Counted from the stretch's first letter, positions 33,801 to 42,198 are shown. The stretch: 64,000 nucleotides of DNA from an uncultured Sphingomonas sp. (GCF_937859915.1 NZ_CALMAW010000088.1:1-64000), one strand, 5' to 3'. The notes: generated by a model not told the origin, from the letters alone. A program made the numbers and translations.

Positions 33801-34021
33801 CCGCCTGGGCCCGGTTGCGGCTGGCGGCGCGCACCGCGGGCGTCCAGCGCATCGATGCCGGTCCCGCGGCGATCGCGATGACGATGCGCCCGGATTTCGC
33901 AGGCGACACGGCGGCGGCCGGGCTGGTCGAGAAGAAGGGCCGTTTCCTGCTCGCCGAGCGGACCGACGCCGAGACGCGCCGTGAGCGCGTCCAGGCGGTG
34001 CTGGACGCGCTCGTCGCCTGA
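30869..34021 (+). CDS. Mfd-like DNA translocase (transcription-repair coupling factor family), divergent
   Basis: A 1050-residue SF2 protein with the Mfd architecture. It has a UvrB-homology N-terminal part (about 1-330), an RNA-polymerase-interaction-like domain with GDVVVHEDHGVG near residue 395, and helicase motifs GDVGYGKTEVA (Walker A, about 551), DEEQRFG (II, about 652) and SLTATPIPRTL (III). LRGRVGRGHRRG (VI) and a C-terminal TRCF domain follow. Canonical Mfd couples repair to stalled RNA polymerase. Here several conserved helicase-core positions differ (FAYNETADQ, IIEAGLDVP, GDKQRLR) and the protein is about 100 residues short, which suggests a second Mfd paralogue. The start is TTG at 30,869, or GTG at 30,890 with a GGAG site only two bases before it. 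Confidence 0.8.
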   Translation: MDVGDGSVNLAHAAVQIAKALADADILFLADDEQQAEALAGAVRAIAPAHPVFFLPASDALPGDAAPPSPANAGHRVSALRAIRAGQLQDGRPHMACILSGEAAARRYPPPTAFDGAPPILAVGEAIETGAFADSLAALGYMADDRVDEPGEMAIRGEVVDIFPADAGLPIRIEIADGRIAALRSYDPSTQLTVADVASLEIGRATEPPLAQATAILAHLAPGRLAMADRAEERRRRFVKLAKDAMGTGRQSLDAIDDDAWTQASADWATLDIDPDVTPVARFAETKSPLAGLVRFATPLLADGHSILLAGSRRDIRFLRTRLGKRLKREVVSVGDWQAVAALEPGSAAAIEMPVDAGFVGDGLILVAAADLLGSRALVGEAPATSDGIWGSAGDIRIGDVVVHEDHGVGVVAGLEPAPAQEEVADGSGAGELIALTYADDARRLVAIDDADRIWRYGADVDAVTLDKLDGSSWRKRRGDIDAAIAESAKALTALAAERAERTAPMLDPDPAAYERFAGGFAYNETADQVRAIAAVRADLASGRPMDRLVVGDVGYGKTEVALRAAACAALSGYQVVIAAPTTVLARQHLEAFTQRFAASGVTVAGLSRLSTAAEKKAVKAGLADGSVAVVVGTGAVMAKGIAYAKLGLVVIDEEQRFGAGDKQRLRGSGDIHLLSLTATPIPRTLQMALVGLQQISVIATPPARRQPIRTSLDQYDDSRIRTALLREKGRGGQSFVVVPRIEDMAVLREKIMRLVPDLRLIEAHGKMPAAEIDEAMVIFAQGKGDILLATNIIEAGLDVPRANTMIVWRADRFGLAQLHQLRGRVGRGHRRGQVILLTEADHAIGERTLKRLRTLATYDRLGAGFEISAKDLDQRGGGDLLGETQAGHTRLIGIDLYQHLLGMALRHARGEDVERWTPELNLGATGLLPADWIPEPDIRLSLYVRLARIEDEAGLDALEAEMIDRFGPLPADAETLTAWARLRLAARTAGVQRIDAGPAAIAMTMRPDFAGDTAAAGLVEKKGRFLLAERTDAETRRERVQAVLDALVA

Positions 34022-34041
34022 TCAGCGCGGGTAAGCGCCGC

Positions 34042-36069
34042 TCATTTCACGGGCGCGAAGGAGAAGAGCTCGGTCTTGATCGAGGGCGGCGCGCCGGGGG
34101 TGAACCACTGCGTGTCCTGGATGTGGCTGGCGGTGACATAGATCCGGCCGTCGGGTCCTTCCGAGAAGGTGTCGGGCCAGCGCAGCCGTTTGTCGGTGAG
34201 CACGGGTTCGACCGTCGTCCCGCTCAGCCGTGTGATCGCATAGTCGGTCGGCGAGGTGAGATAGAGCGTGCCGGCCTTGCTCATCCACAGCCCGTCGGCG
34301 ACATGGGTGGTGGCGACCGTCTTGACCGCCTTGGCGCGCTCCGCCTCGCTCACGTCGGCACGCAGCATGCTGGTGTCGATGCTGTAGAGCGTCTTGCCGG
34401 TCAGCGCCTGCCAGTACAGCGTCTTGCCGTCGTTCGAGATGGCGATGCCGTCGGCGGCGAAGGCGGGCTGGCGACCGTCGGGTCGGACCAGCGGCTTGCC
34501 CTCGATCGCAACCTTCACCCGCTTGTCGATCTGCGTGCTGGGATCGCCGTCGAGTGCGCGAAAGCCGTGGCCGGTCTGAAGATCGACGACGATGATCGCG
34601 CCGCGCGTGCCGCTGTCGGTGATGTAGCCGATCTTGCCATCGGGCGAGAAGCGGATGTCGTTGAGATAGGTGCCCTGCAGCGCCACATCGAGCGGCAGCG
34701 CGATCACCTTGGTGACGTGGTTGGTCTTGAGATCGATGCGGACCAGCTTGGGCGCGCCTTCGAGGATCTTCTCATTGCCCGGCGCGCCCGGATCGAGCAC
34801 CCAGAGATGGCCGTGGCCGTCGGGCACGATCGACTGCACGCAGACGAAATGGTCGCCGACCGACAGCTCGTTGGCGCGGGCGTTGCGCCAGCTGTTCCAT
34901 TGGGCGTCCGGATAGGGCTTGAGCGAGCCGTCGGGCAGCACTTCTGCGACCGAGATCGGCGCATCGTCGGTCCAGCGCGGGAAGTTGACGAAGCGGCGAC
35001 CGTCCTCGACCACCGCGACGCCCGTCGCCTGATGATCGAACTGCGCGACCTGGGTGAGCGCGGAGCGCGACTGCGCGACCGCACTGGCGCCGAAGGCGAC
35101 GGCGGCGATCGCGCCGACGGCTGCGAGGCCGGCGACGAAGGGTTTGGCTCGGGTCATGGGAAGGCTCCGGTCGACCATGTCGGTCAGGGTGGCGGGATCG
35201 CCGTTGAACAGCTGGATAAGATGGCGTGCGACCGCGTCGGGATGTTCGCGCTGGGCGAAGTGGCCGACGCCGGACAGCTGGATGAAGGCAAATGGGCCGG
35301 TGAATTTGGCGGGCACGTCCTTGGCTGCCGATGGCGGGTTCACGCCGTCGACCGCGCCCTGGATGTAGATCGTCGGCAGCGAGAGCGTCGCGGTCTCTTT
35401 GATCTTGTCCTCGAGCCACACGCTGCTTGGGTCGGGTGCCGCCTCGTCCCAGCGCGCGCGGTAGCTGTGCAGCGTGACGTCGACCCAGGCGATGTTGTCG
35501 AACGACGCCGCGACACGCGCGAAGGTGGCCTCGTCGAACCAGCCCGGCGGCGACCAATTGACCCAATGGCGATGCGCGAAGCCGCGCCGGTCGGCGCGTA
35601 CCGCCTGCGCGCCGCGGCCGGTCGCCATGAACCAGTGATACCATTGCCGCTGCGCCTGTTCGAACGGCGGCGTCGGCATGCCGCCGAGCCGGGGCGGCGT
35701 ACACAGCATCGCCATTCGCGCGACCCGATCGGGCCAGCCGACCGCGAGCGCCTCAGCCGTGTTCGATCCCCAGTCGTGCCCCGCGACCATGAAGCGGTCG
35801 ATCGCCAGCCCGTCCATCAGTGCGATCATGTCCATCGCGAGGATCGCGCTGTTGCCGGTGCGTGGCGCGCCTTGGCGTAGCTGCGAGCCGCCAAAACCGC
35901 GCAGCATCGGGACGATCGTGCGGATCCCGGCCGCATTGAGGCGCGGCGCCACCTCATCCCAGCTGGACGCATCGTCGGGCCAGCCGTGGATCAGCAGGAC
36001 AACGGGTGCATCACGCGGACCCGTGTCGTCATATTGGAGGTCGACGGCGTCTGTTCGAAGATTTGGCAT
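34042..36069 (-). CDS. fused epoxide-hydrolase-like alpha/beta hydrolase and MRJP/SMP-30-like protein
   Basis: One uninterrupted frame of 675 residues from the ATG at 36,069. Residues 1-300 are an alpha/beta hydrolase: LLIHGWPDD oxyanion segment, Asp nucleophile in GHDWGS and catalytic His in GVGHFAQREH, the epoxide hydrolase/haloalkane dehalogenase pattern. Residues 305-675 begin with a complete Sec signal peptide (MTRAKPFVAG to SAVAQ) and continue as a beta-propeller of the major-royal-jelly/L-dopachrome-tautomerase-related family. The second part could be translated separately from the ATG at 35,157, which has GGAG seven bases upstream. An internal signal peptide is incompatible with a simple cytoplasmic fusion, so loss of the first gene's stop codon is the likely history. 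Confidence 0.75.
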   Translation of the reverse strand: MPNLRTDAVDLQYDDTGPRDAPVVLLIHGWPDDASSWDEVAPRLNAAGIRTIVPMLRGFGGSQLRQGAPRTGNSAILAMDMIALMDGLAIDRFMVAGHDWGSNTAEALAVGWPDRVARMAMLCTPPRLGGMPTPPFEQAQRQWYHWFMATGRGAQAVRADRRGFAHRHWVNWSPPGWFDEATFARVAASFDNIAWVDVTLHSYRARWDEAAPDPSSVWLEDKIKETATLSLPTIYIQGAVDGVNPPSAAKDVPAKFTGPFAFIQLSGVGHFAQREHPDAVARHLIQLFNGDPATLTDMVDRSLPMTRAKPFVAGLAAVGAIAAVAFGASAVAQSRSALTQVAQFDHQATGVAVVEDGRRFVNFPRWTDDAPISVAEVLPDGSLKPYPDAQWNSWRNARANELSVGDHFVCVQSIVPDGHGHLWVLDPGAPGNEKILEGAPKLVRIDLKTNHVTKVIALPLDVALQGTYLNDIRFSPDGKIGYITDSGTRGAIIVVDLQTGHGFRALDGDPSTQIDKRVKVAIEGKPLVRPDGRQPAFAADGIAISNDGKTLYWQALTGKTLYSIDTSMLRADVSEAERAKAVKTVATTHVADGLWMSKAGTLYLTSPTDYAITRLSGTTVEPVLTDKRLRWPDTFSEGPDGRIYVTASHIQDTQWFTPGAPPSIKTELFSFAPVK

Positions 36070-36344
36070 GATGTGCCCTTTCCGATGGCAGCGCCGTTGC
36101 GCCGCACTTCTTCGCCCGTGGAGAGTGTGCGATCGCCGCGGCGCTATCGCGTCATCGACCGCGGGCGCGGTCAGCCGGTTCCCGCCGAGGCCGCCTGGGG
36201 GCATAAGCTATCGCCTTGATCACGCTTGCTTTCCTCGAACGCGGGTGGGGTGTGAACCGATCGAGGATGCGGGTGTTCCGTATCCTGCCCATTTCGGGCC
36301 GTTCAATTGTGCGGCCGGCGCGCCTGCCACCATCGTAGCGTAGG

Positions 36345-37217
36345 TCAGAGCGCGCGAAGGAACCGATAGCTCCGCTGTTCGAGCCCCAGCGCGCGATAAA
36401 AGCCGTTGGCGTTGCGCACCGCGATCGCGCTCATCGCCTCGACATGCTCGACATGGTGCCGGGCGAACTCGTCGGTCGCCGCATCGAACAACGCACGGCC
36501 TATACCGGATCGCCGGGCATTTTCCGCGACGACGAGGGCTGTGATCCGCGCGATCGGACCGTGCTGGAACGCGGGAATGACATGCCAGGCCAGGCAGCCG
36601 ATCACGCCGCCGCGATCGGCGACCAGCACCGCCTCCTGACGCGCGGCCGCCGATGCGAGCGCGCGGGCGACATCCCGCGACGTGCCATCGAAGCCGATCA
36701 GCGCGAGCAGGTCGCGCACGCCGTCCGCATCCGCTTGTAGTGCCGGCCGGATCGTCAACTCGGGCTCAGGTTGCGGCTCGGGCGTTGGTTCGGGATGGTC
36801 GGTGCGCGGACGGGACGCGGACGGCGGCCGTAGCGCCTCGTGCGTGCGCTCGCGTCGCGTCGGCGCCGATGCTCGTGTCGATTTGGTGGCACGGGGACGG
36901 ATCGCGGGCGGCGCGGCGCTGTCGTCTTCGGCAGCATCCTCGTCCGGCTCGTCCGGCTCGGCGCGCTTGGCACGCGGCGGGGCTGCCTTCGCGGATTCGG
37001 CCCACGTCGAGGCTTCGCCCTTGCGGAGATAGTCCGCGATCTTCTGTACGGTGGCGGTCAGCGTGCCGTCGTCGATGCCGAACAACGGTTTGCCTGCCGC
37101 ATCGATAAGACCGAAATGGCCGAAATCTCCGACGCCCGGCTTACGCTTGCGGGATTTGACAAGCTTCAGCCCGCGGTGGTTCGCGGCCTCGCGCAACGTC
37201 GCGTCGTCCAGCGCCAC
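36345..37217 (-). CDS. GNAT acetyltransferase with an extra N-terminal domain
   Basis: A 290-residue protein in three parts. Residues 1-70 form a small domain of unknown kind (GLKLVKSRKRKPGVGDFGHFGLID). Residues 71-150 are a low-complexity Pro/Glu/Arg linker. Residues 153-290 are a GNAT fold with the acetyl-CoA loop ENARRSGIGRALFDAA and a C-terminal NANGFYRALGL strand. It starts 11 bases after the Ku stop on the same strand, so it probably belongs to the Ku operon. The acetylated target is unknown. Confidence 0.75.
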   Translation of the reverse strand: MALDDATLREAANHRGLKLVKSRKRKPGVGDFGHFGLIDAAGKPLFGIDDGTLTATVQKIADYLRKGEASTWAESAKAAPPRAKRAEPDEPDEDAAEDDSAAPPAIRPRATKSTRASAPTRRERTHEALRPPSASRPRTDHPEPTPEPQPEPELTIRPALQADADGVRDLLALIGFDGTSRDVARALASAAARQEAVLVADRGGVIGCLAWHVIPAFQHGPIARITALVVAENARRSGIGRALFDAATDEFARHHVEHVEAMSAIAVRNANGFYRALGLEQRSYRFLRAL

Positions 37218-37228
37218 CGCGCCGACGA

Positions 37229-38113
37229 TCAGGCGCGCTTGTGGGCCGGCGCTTTGGCGGCCGCCTTGGCCGCGGCCTTCTTGGCGGGCGGCGTCTTCTT
37301 GGCCGGTGCCTTGGCCGCAGCGGAATTGCCGCCCGCTCCGAGCGACTTCTTGAGCGCGGCCATCAGATCGACGACGTTGCCGCCGCGCGGGTCGGCGCCC
37401 TTGTCGTCGTCGATCGTGATCGTCTTACCCTTCTTCTTGCGCTCGATCAGGTCTTTCAGCGCATCGACATAGCGATCGTGGAAGTCGGCGGCATCGAACT
37501 TGCCGGTCTTCTTGTCGATCAGCGTCTGGGCAAGATCGAGCAGATCGTCGTCGGGCTTGGTGTCGCCGATCTCACGGAAATAGCTCGCCGCCTTGTGGAC
37601 CTCGTCGGCGTAGCGCAGCGTCTCCATGATCATGCCGCGCCCGCATCCCTTGATGCTGACGACATATTCGCGACCGCGCATCGCAAGCTGGCCGAGCCCG
37701 ATCTTGTGCGTACGCTTGAGCGCCTCGCGCAGCACGACGAACGCTTCCTCGGCGAGATCGTCGGCGGGCACGACATAATAGGGCTTGTCGAAATAGATCG
37801 CGTCGATCTCATGGCTGTCGACGAACTGGGTCAGTTCGAGGGTCTTCTTGCTCTCGAGCTTGACGCCCTCGATCTCCTTTTCGTCGAGCAGGACATATTC
37901 GCCCTTCTCATATTCGAAGCCCTTGATGATCTTCTCGACGTCGACCGGGCCGATGCCGGGTACGGTCTTCTCATATTTGATGCGCTGGCCGGTCGGTTCG
38001 TAGATCTGGTGGAGCGCGACCGCGGCGCCGCTCTTGGTCGCGGAATAAATCTCGACTGGGATCGAGACAAGCGCCAGCCGGATCTGTCCGCGCCAATAGG
38101 GTCGTGCCGCCAT
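37229..38113 (-). CDS. ku: Ku protein, non-homologous end joining
   Basis: A 294-residue bacterial Ku homodimer subunit that binds DNA ends and recruits LigD. It starts with the family signature MAARPYWRGQIRLALVSIPVE, which fixes the start at 38,113. Conserved DNA-ring segments include YEKTVPGIGPVDVEKIIKGF and LREALKRTHKIGLGQLAMRG. The last 40 residues are a Lys/Ala/Pro tail typical of Ku and likely to bind DNA. No ligD lies in this window. The gene follows a LOV histidine kinase by 31 bases. Confidence 0.93.
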   Translation of the reverse strand: MAARPYWRGQIRLALVSIPVEIYSATKSGAAVALHQIYEPTGQRIKYEKTVPGIGPVDVEKIIKGFEYEKGEYVLLDEKEIEGVKLESKKTLELTQFVDSHEIDAIYFDKPYYVVPADDLAEEAFVVLREALKRTHKIGLGQLAMRGREYVVSIKGCGRGMIMETLRYADEVHKAASYFREIGDTKPDDDLLDLAQTLIDKKTGKFDAADFHDRYVDALKDLIERKKKGKTITIDDDKGADPRGGNVVDLMAALKKSLGAGGNSAAAKAPAKKTPPAKKAAAKAAAKAPAHKRA

Positions 38114-38144
38114 CGATCGAATCCTCTCCGTGCGCCGTCTGCGC

Positions 38145-39245
38145 TCAATCCGCGATCGGTATCGACGTTCCGTCCGCGATTCCGTCTGCGTTGGAGCGGA
38201 GTACGCCGGGTGCCGCATCGCGCGCCGATCGCGCCATCGGGAAGACGAACTCCGCCTCGAGGCCCGAGGCTTCCCACCGGAACTCGCTGCGCCCGCGCAA
38301 TTGACGTTCGATCATCGTCGTTACCATCGTAAGCCCGAGCGAAGGCTCGGCCACGCCGCAGGCGGTCGCACTGCTGCCTTCGTGCCAGTGCAGCACGAGA
38401 TCGTCGGAATCGGTCAGCGACCAGTCGAGCCGCACCAACCCGTCGGGATGCGACAGCGCGCCGTGCTGCAGGGCATTTTCGAGCATCTCGTGGAGCAGCA
38501 GCGCGAGCGGCTGCACCTGCGCCGAGGCGATCTGCACGGCGGGGCCTTCGATGCGGAAGCGGCGATGCCCGAACGGCTCGATCTCGCCGCGAATGACCTG
38601 CAGTATCGGCGCGCCACGCCAGCGGTTTTCGGAAAGCAACGCATGTGCACGGGCGAGCGCATCGACGCGGCCTTGGACGATTCGCGCATAGGCCGTGGCG
38701 TCCTGCGACCGGGTCAGTCGCATGATCGACTGGACCAGTGCCAAGGCGTTCTTGGCGCGGTGGTCGACCTCCTTGAGCAGCAGATGTTCGGCGGCTTCCA
38801 GATCCTGCGCCGCGCGCCGCGCGGTGACGTCGATCTGCGACGCGAAGAAATTGGTGACATCGCCGGCATCGTTGAACACCGGGCTGACCAACAGCTGGTT
38901 CCAGAAGGGACGACCGTCACGATGATAGTTGAGGATCTCGACGGTGATCTCGCGACGCGCCGCGACCGCATCGCGAAGCTCCGCGATCACGGCCGGGTCG
39001 GTATCCGCGCCCTGAAGGAAGCGACAGTTGCGGCCGAGCACCTCGTCGCCCGAATAGCCCGTCATCTTGAGAAAGGCTTCATTGGCGAGAACGATCGGAT
39101 TGCCGTCCTGCGTCGGGTCGGTGACCACCATCGGAACGCGTGTGCGCTCGAGCGCGAGCAGGCCGATCTTATGGCGTTCGGCAAGGTTCGCGACGCACGG
39201 CGCGGTCGTGAGCCGGGCGTCGCTCTGCCGGGAATGAGATGCCAT
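38145..39245 (-). CDS. blue-light LOV-domain histidine kinase (HWE/HisKA_2 type)
   Basis: A 366-residue cytoplasmic sensor kinase. The N-terminal PAS domain carries the LOV photoactive motif GRNCRFLQG with the flavin-adduct Cys at position 74. The dimerisation/phosphoacceptor helix LLLKEVDHRAKNALALVQS follows, with His at 162 in the HRxKN form of HWE/HisKA_2 kinases, then an ATP-binding domain (LLHEMLENALQHGAL). No response regulator is adjacent. In alphaproteobacteria such kinases often feed the PhyR/EcfG general stress response. The placement directly before ku suggests light-linked control or simple cotranscription. Confidence 0.88.
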   Translation of the reverse strand: MASHSRQSDARLTTAPCVANLAERHKIGLLALERTRVPMVVTDPTQDGNPIVLANEAFLKMTGYSGDEVLGRNCRFLQGADTDPAVIAELRDAVAARREITVEILNYHRDGRPFWNQLLVSPVFNDAGDVTNFFASQIDVTARRAAQDLEAAEHLLLKEVDHRAKNALALVQSIMRLTRSQDATAYARIVQGRVDALARAHALLSENRWRGAPILQVIRGEIEPFGHRRFRIEGPAVQIASAQVQPLALLLHEMLENALQHGALSHPDGLVRLDWSLTDSDDLVLHWHEGSSATACGVAEPSLGLTMVTTMIERQLRGRSEFRWEASGLEAEFVFPMARSARDAAPGVLRSNADGIADGTSIPIAD

Positions 39246-39337
39246 ACTCTCTCCTACACTCCAAGATATTGGCGGCCCCCGGTCATCAAGAAGGGTAGCC
39301 GACCGGCACGGTCTTTCGCCCGTCCCGGCCAGTCGAT

Positions 39338-39790
39338 TCAGGCGGTCGCGTGCAGCGCATGCTTGAGGTCACGGATCTCGTCATGGCCCGCCTTGACGAT
39401 GACATAGGCCTCATCGATGTCGGCCTTGGTGGCCGGGCTGACCTCGCGGTCGAGCTGCGCATCCTCGAACTTATGCTTGATATGGTCCTCGCCGGCCTCG
39501 ACCTGGTCGACGATTGTGATGTCGTCGCTCGACATGCTGTTGCGAAGGTTGAGGAACATGCGATGCGCGCCAGCGAGCAGCGTGCCGTCGTCCTCGGGCG
39601 TAGCGCCGAGCGCGCGCACCTTGGCCTGAAGACGCGTCGTCAGCTCCTGTCGCTCGGCACCCCGGCGCTCGAAGATCGCGGTGAAACGGCTGTTCGACGC
39701 TTCCTTGGCGGCCTGGGTATACCCGTCCGCGCTGTCGATGACGGTCTCGATGAGCGCGTTGAGGATCTTGACGTCGTGGTCGGTATGCAT
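39338..39790 (-). CDS. DUF2383 / PA2169-family four-helix-bundle protein
   Basis: A 150-residue all-helical protein of the ferritin-like PA2169/DUF2383 family: HDVKILNALIETVIDSADGY at the start and GEDHIKHKFEDAL-like acidic/His helices later. Members are general-stress proteins of unknown activity; a metal-binding role has been proposed because of the ferritin-like fold. GGAGAG precedes the start. It is transcribed in the same direction as the LOV kinase, after a 92-base gap. Confidence 0.8.
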   Translation of the reverse strand: MHTDHDVKILNALIETVIDSADGYTQAAKEASNSRFTAIFERRGAERQELTTRLQAKVRALGATPEDDGTLLAGAHRMFLNLRNSMSSDDITIVDQVEAGEDHIKHKFEDAQLDREVSPATKADIDEAYVIVKAGHDEIRDLKHALHATA

Positions 39791-39956
39791 GGGTCTCTCC
39801 TATAGAAGCCACCCAACGCCCGACTTTCGGAGACGGGCCCGCGCGCGGACGAAACGCTACTATCTCTCGTATTTTAGCCGGCGCCGCCCGTGGTCGTGGG
39901 AACGTGCCGCTGGTCCGCGGATTGACGAACAACGATAGCTGCCAGGGCGCTGTGAC

Positions 39957-40763
39957 GTGAAGATCGCGACCTACAACGTCAACGGGATCAATGGCCGGCT
40001 GCCCGTGCTGCTGCGCTGGCTCGAGGAGCGCCGCCCCGACATCGTCTGCCTGCAGGAATTGAAGGCGCCGGACGAGAAATTCCCGCTCTCCGCGATCCGC
40101 ACGGCGGGCTATGACGCGATTTGGCACGGGCAGAAGAGCTGGAATGGCGTCGCGATTCTGAGCCGGGTCGGCATGCCGGTCGAGACGCGGCGCGGGCTTC
40201 CGCACGATCCCGATCCCGGCCAGAGCCGCTACATCGAGGCCGCGGTCAACGGCATGCTGATCGCCGGACTGTACATGCCCAACGGCAACCCGCGGCCTGG
40301 CCCCAAATTCGACTATAAGCTTGCCTGGTTCGCCCAGCTCGAGGCGCACGCCGCCGCTTTGTTCGCGACCGATGCGCCGGTCGTGCTGGCCGGCGACTTC
40401 AACGTCATGCCAACCGACCTCGACGTCTACAAGCCCGAGCGCTGGCGCGATGACGCGCTGTTCGCGCCTGCGGTGCGCGACGCCTATGCGCGGCTGCTCG
40501 ATCAAGGATGGACCGATGCGCTGCGCGCGCGGCATCCGGGCGAAACCATCTATACCTTCTGGGACTATTTCCGGAATGCCTACGGCCGTAATGCCGGCCT
40601 GCGCATCGATCATCTGTTGCTCAACGGGCCGGCGGCGGCACGGCTCAAGACCGCCGAGGTCGACAGCGATGTCCGGGGATGGGAGAAGAGCAGCGATCAC
40701 GCGCCGGTGCGGATCGAACTCGGCGACCGGCCGCGGCGACGCCGCGCCGGCCCCGCAGGCTAG
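39957..40763 (+). CDS. xth: exodeoxyribonuclease III
   Basis: A 268-residue AP endonuclease/3'-5' exonuclease of base-excision repair. The frame starts with GTG (39,957). Catalytic blocks: KIATYNVNGINGRL, CLQELKAPDEKFP (metal-binding Glu), GLYMPNGNP, LAGDFNVMPTDLDVY (Asp/Asn pair), and the end motif SDHAPVRIEL with the active-site Asp-His. Length and motif order match XthA. The downstream hydrolase gene starts 11 bases after its stop. Confidence 0.93.
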   Translation: MKIATYNVNGINGRLPVLLRWLEERRPDIVCLQELKAPDEKFPLSAIRTAGYDAIWHGQKSWNGVAILSRVGMPVETRRGLPHDPDPGQSRYIEAAVNGMLIAGLYMPNGNPRPGPKFDYKLAWFAQLEAHAAALFATDAPVVLAGDFNVMPTDLDVYKPERWRDDALFAPAVRDAYARLLDQGWTDALRARHPGETIYTFWDYFRNAYGRNAGLRIDHLLLNGPAAARLKTAEVDSDVRGWEKSSDHAPVRIELGDRPRRRRAGPAG

Positions 40764-40774
40764 ATTGGAATACG

Positions 40775-41431
40775 ATGCTTGATGGTCCCCGCTTGGCGCC
40801 TGTCTCCGGCCGCGCCGCAACCGCGTTGGTCGTGTTGCTGCATGGCTATGGCTCGAACGGCGACGATCTGATTTCGCTGGCGCCGCCGCTGCAGCCGCTG
40901 CTGCCCGACGCCGCATTCGTCGCGCCCAATGCGCCGTCGCGGCTCCCGCATATGGCCGAGGCCTATCAATGGTGGGGGATCCAGAGCTTTTCGGCGACCG
41001 AACGCGCGCTGGGGGCGGACTCGGCGGCGGGCGGCGTCGATGCCTTTCTGACGCACGAACTTGCAGCGTTGGGCCTGACCGAGGATCGCCTGCTGCTGGT
41101 CGGCTTCAGCCAGGGCACGATGATGGCGCTGCACGTCGGCCTCCGCCGGCCGCGTGCCGCTGCAGGGATCATCGGTTTCTCGGGGATGCTGGTCGCGCCC
41201 GAACGGCTGCCCGCCGACATCCGCAGTCGCCCGCCCGTCCTGCTTCTCCACGGGACTGCGGACGAGGTCGTTCCGTTCGGCGCGCTCGATCAGGCGGCGG
41301 TCGCGCTCCGCGCGGCGTCGGTTCCGGTCGAGACGCATGTTGCGCCGGGAATCGGCCACGGCATCGACCCTGCGGGGCTTGCGGCGGCCGCGAGCTTTGC
41401 GAAGCGGGTGCTCACCCCATCCGAACGCTAG
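40775..41431 (+). CDS. phospholipase/carboxylesterase-family serine hydrolase
   Basis: A 218-residue alpha/beta hydrolase of the YpfH/Abhydrolase_2 type. Oxyanion segment LHGYGSNGDDL, nucleophile Ser in GFSQGTMMA, Asp in HGTADEVVP and His in GIGHGID are all in place. Such enzymes hydrolyse short acyl esters or lysophospholipids. Start at 40,775 gives the usual family N-terminus; an open frame reaching back into xth is not coding. It is probably cotranscribed with xth. Confidence 0.87.
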   Translation: MLDGPRLAPVSGRAATALVVLLHGYGSNGDDLISLAPPLQPLLPDAAFVAPNAPSRLPHMAEAYQWWGIQSFSATERALGADSAAGGVDAFLTHELAALGLTEDRLLLVGFSQGTMMALHVGLRRPRAAAGIIGFSGMLVAPERLPADIRSRPPVLLLHGTADEVVPFGALDQAAVALRAASVPVETHVAPGIGHGIDPAGLAAAASFAKRVLTPSER

Positions 41432-41438
41432 CCCACGC

Positions 41439-41702
41439 TCAACGCAATTGGCTGTCCTTGCTGCCACGGCGGTTGAAGCCGGCATGACGGACGGCCCGGT
41501 CGCGGACCGCCTGGCAGGCGACGCAGGTGCGGCTGCCAGGCAGGGCCAGGCGCCGCGCGGCGGGGATGGTCTCGCCGCAATCCTCGCACTCGTCGCGACC
41601 CTCGCCGGCCGGCATCAGGGCGCGCGCCAAGGTCACGGCGTCGGCGACCGTGTCGTCGATCTGGTCCTGCACGGCGCCGTCGCGGGCCCAACCACCTGCC
41701 AT
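41439..41702 (-). CDS. TraR/DksA-type C4 zinc-finger protein
   Basis: An 87-residue protein with the DksA/TraR finger CEDCGETIPAARR to TCVAC (Cys 39, 42, 60 and 63) preceded by a short acidic helix. Short TraR-like members bind the RNA polymerase secondary channel and modulate promoter output, mimicking DksA with ppGpp. They are frequent on mobile elements. It is convergent with the hydrolase gene, with only seven bases between stops. Confidence 0.8.
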   Translation of the reverse strand: MAGGWARDGAVQDQIDDTVADAVTLARALMPAGEGRDECEDCGETIPAARRLALPGSRTCVACQAVRDRAVRHAGFNRRGSKDSQLR

Positions 41703-41862
41703 AGTTTACCAATATCCCAGAAGCTTGGTACCAAATGGGGAGTGGCGGAGGAATTCCAAGCATCGGGCCGGCACGGGAAGGACCGTCCTCTGCAAATTGG
41801 GGATCAGCGGCAGACAATGACGCCATCGGGTCCATTTCGAGCGAGCGCGGCGTTATCCGTCG

Positions 41863-42198
41863 ATGATCACACCACTCTTCAAGGCGACGCGGACAGTCTC
41901 GACCGTCGTGGCCGATGCCGCCGGCCATCCCGCTGCGCAATTGCTGGTGATGGCGGCCTGCGTCATCTGGTGGGTCGCGGGCGGCAGCGAGACGTCGTTG
42001 AGTTCCGCCATGTCGATCGGCGCGTTCGTGCTGACGCAGATGGTGCTCAATCAGCAGCGCCGCCGCGAACGCGCGCTGCATCTCAAGATCGACGAACTCA
42101 TCCTCGCCAAGACCGGGGCGCGCGACGAGGTCGCGGGTATCGAACATAAGACCGAGGAAGAGATCGAGGAGTTGCGGGCCAGCCACGACGAGCGCTGA
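41863..42198 (+). CDS. low-affinity iron permease-family small membrane protein
   Basis: A 111-residue protein with two membrane segments (about residues 25-42 and 50-63) followed by NQQRRRERALHLKIDELI and an acidic helix (EHKTEEEIEELRA). This order matches the low-affinity iron permease family (Fet4-like). Short bacterial members lack the full transporter size, so transport activity is doubtful. Confidence 0.7.
   Translation: MITPLFKATRTVSTVVADAAGHPAAQLLVMAACVIWWVAGGSETSLSSAMSIGAFVLTQMVLNQQRRRERALHLKIDELILAKTGARDEVAGIEHKTEEEIEELRASHDER

Noticed and set aside
34123-35880. A 585-codon open frame on the plus strand
   Set aside because: It is antisense to the hydrolase/MRJP fusion, with composition of a shadow frame and no motif.
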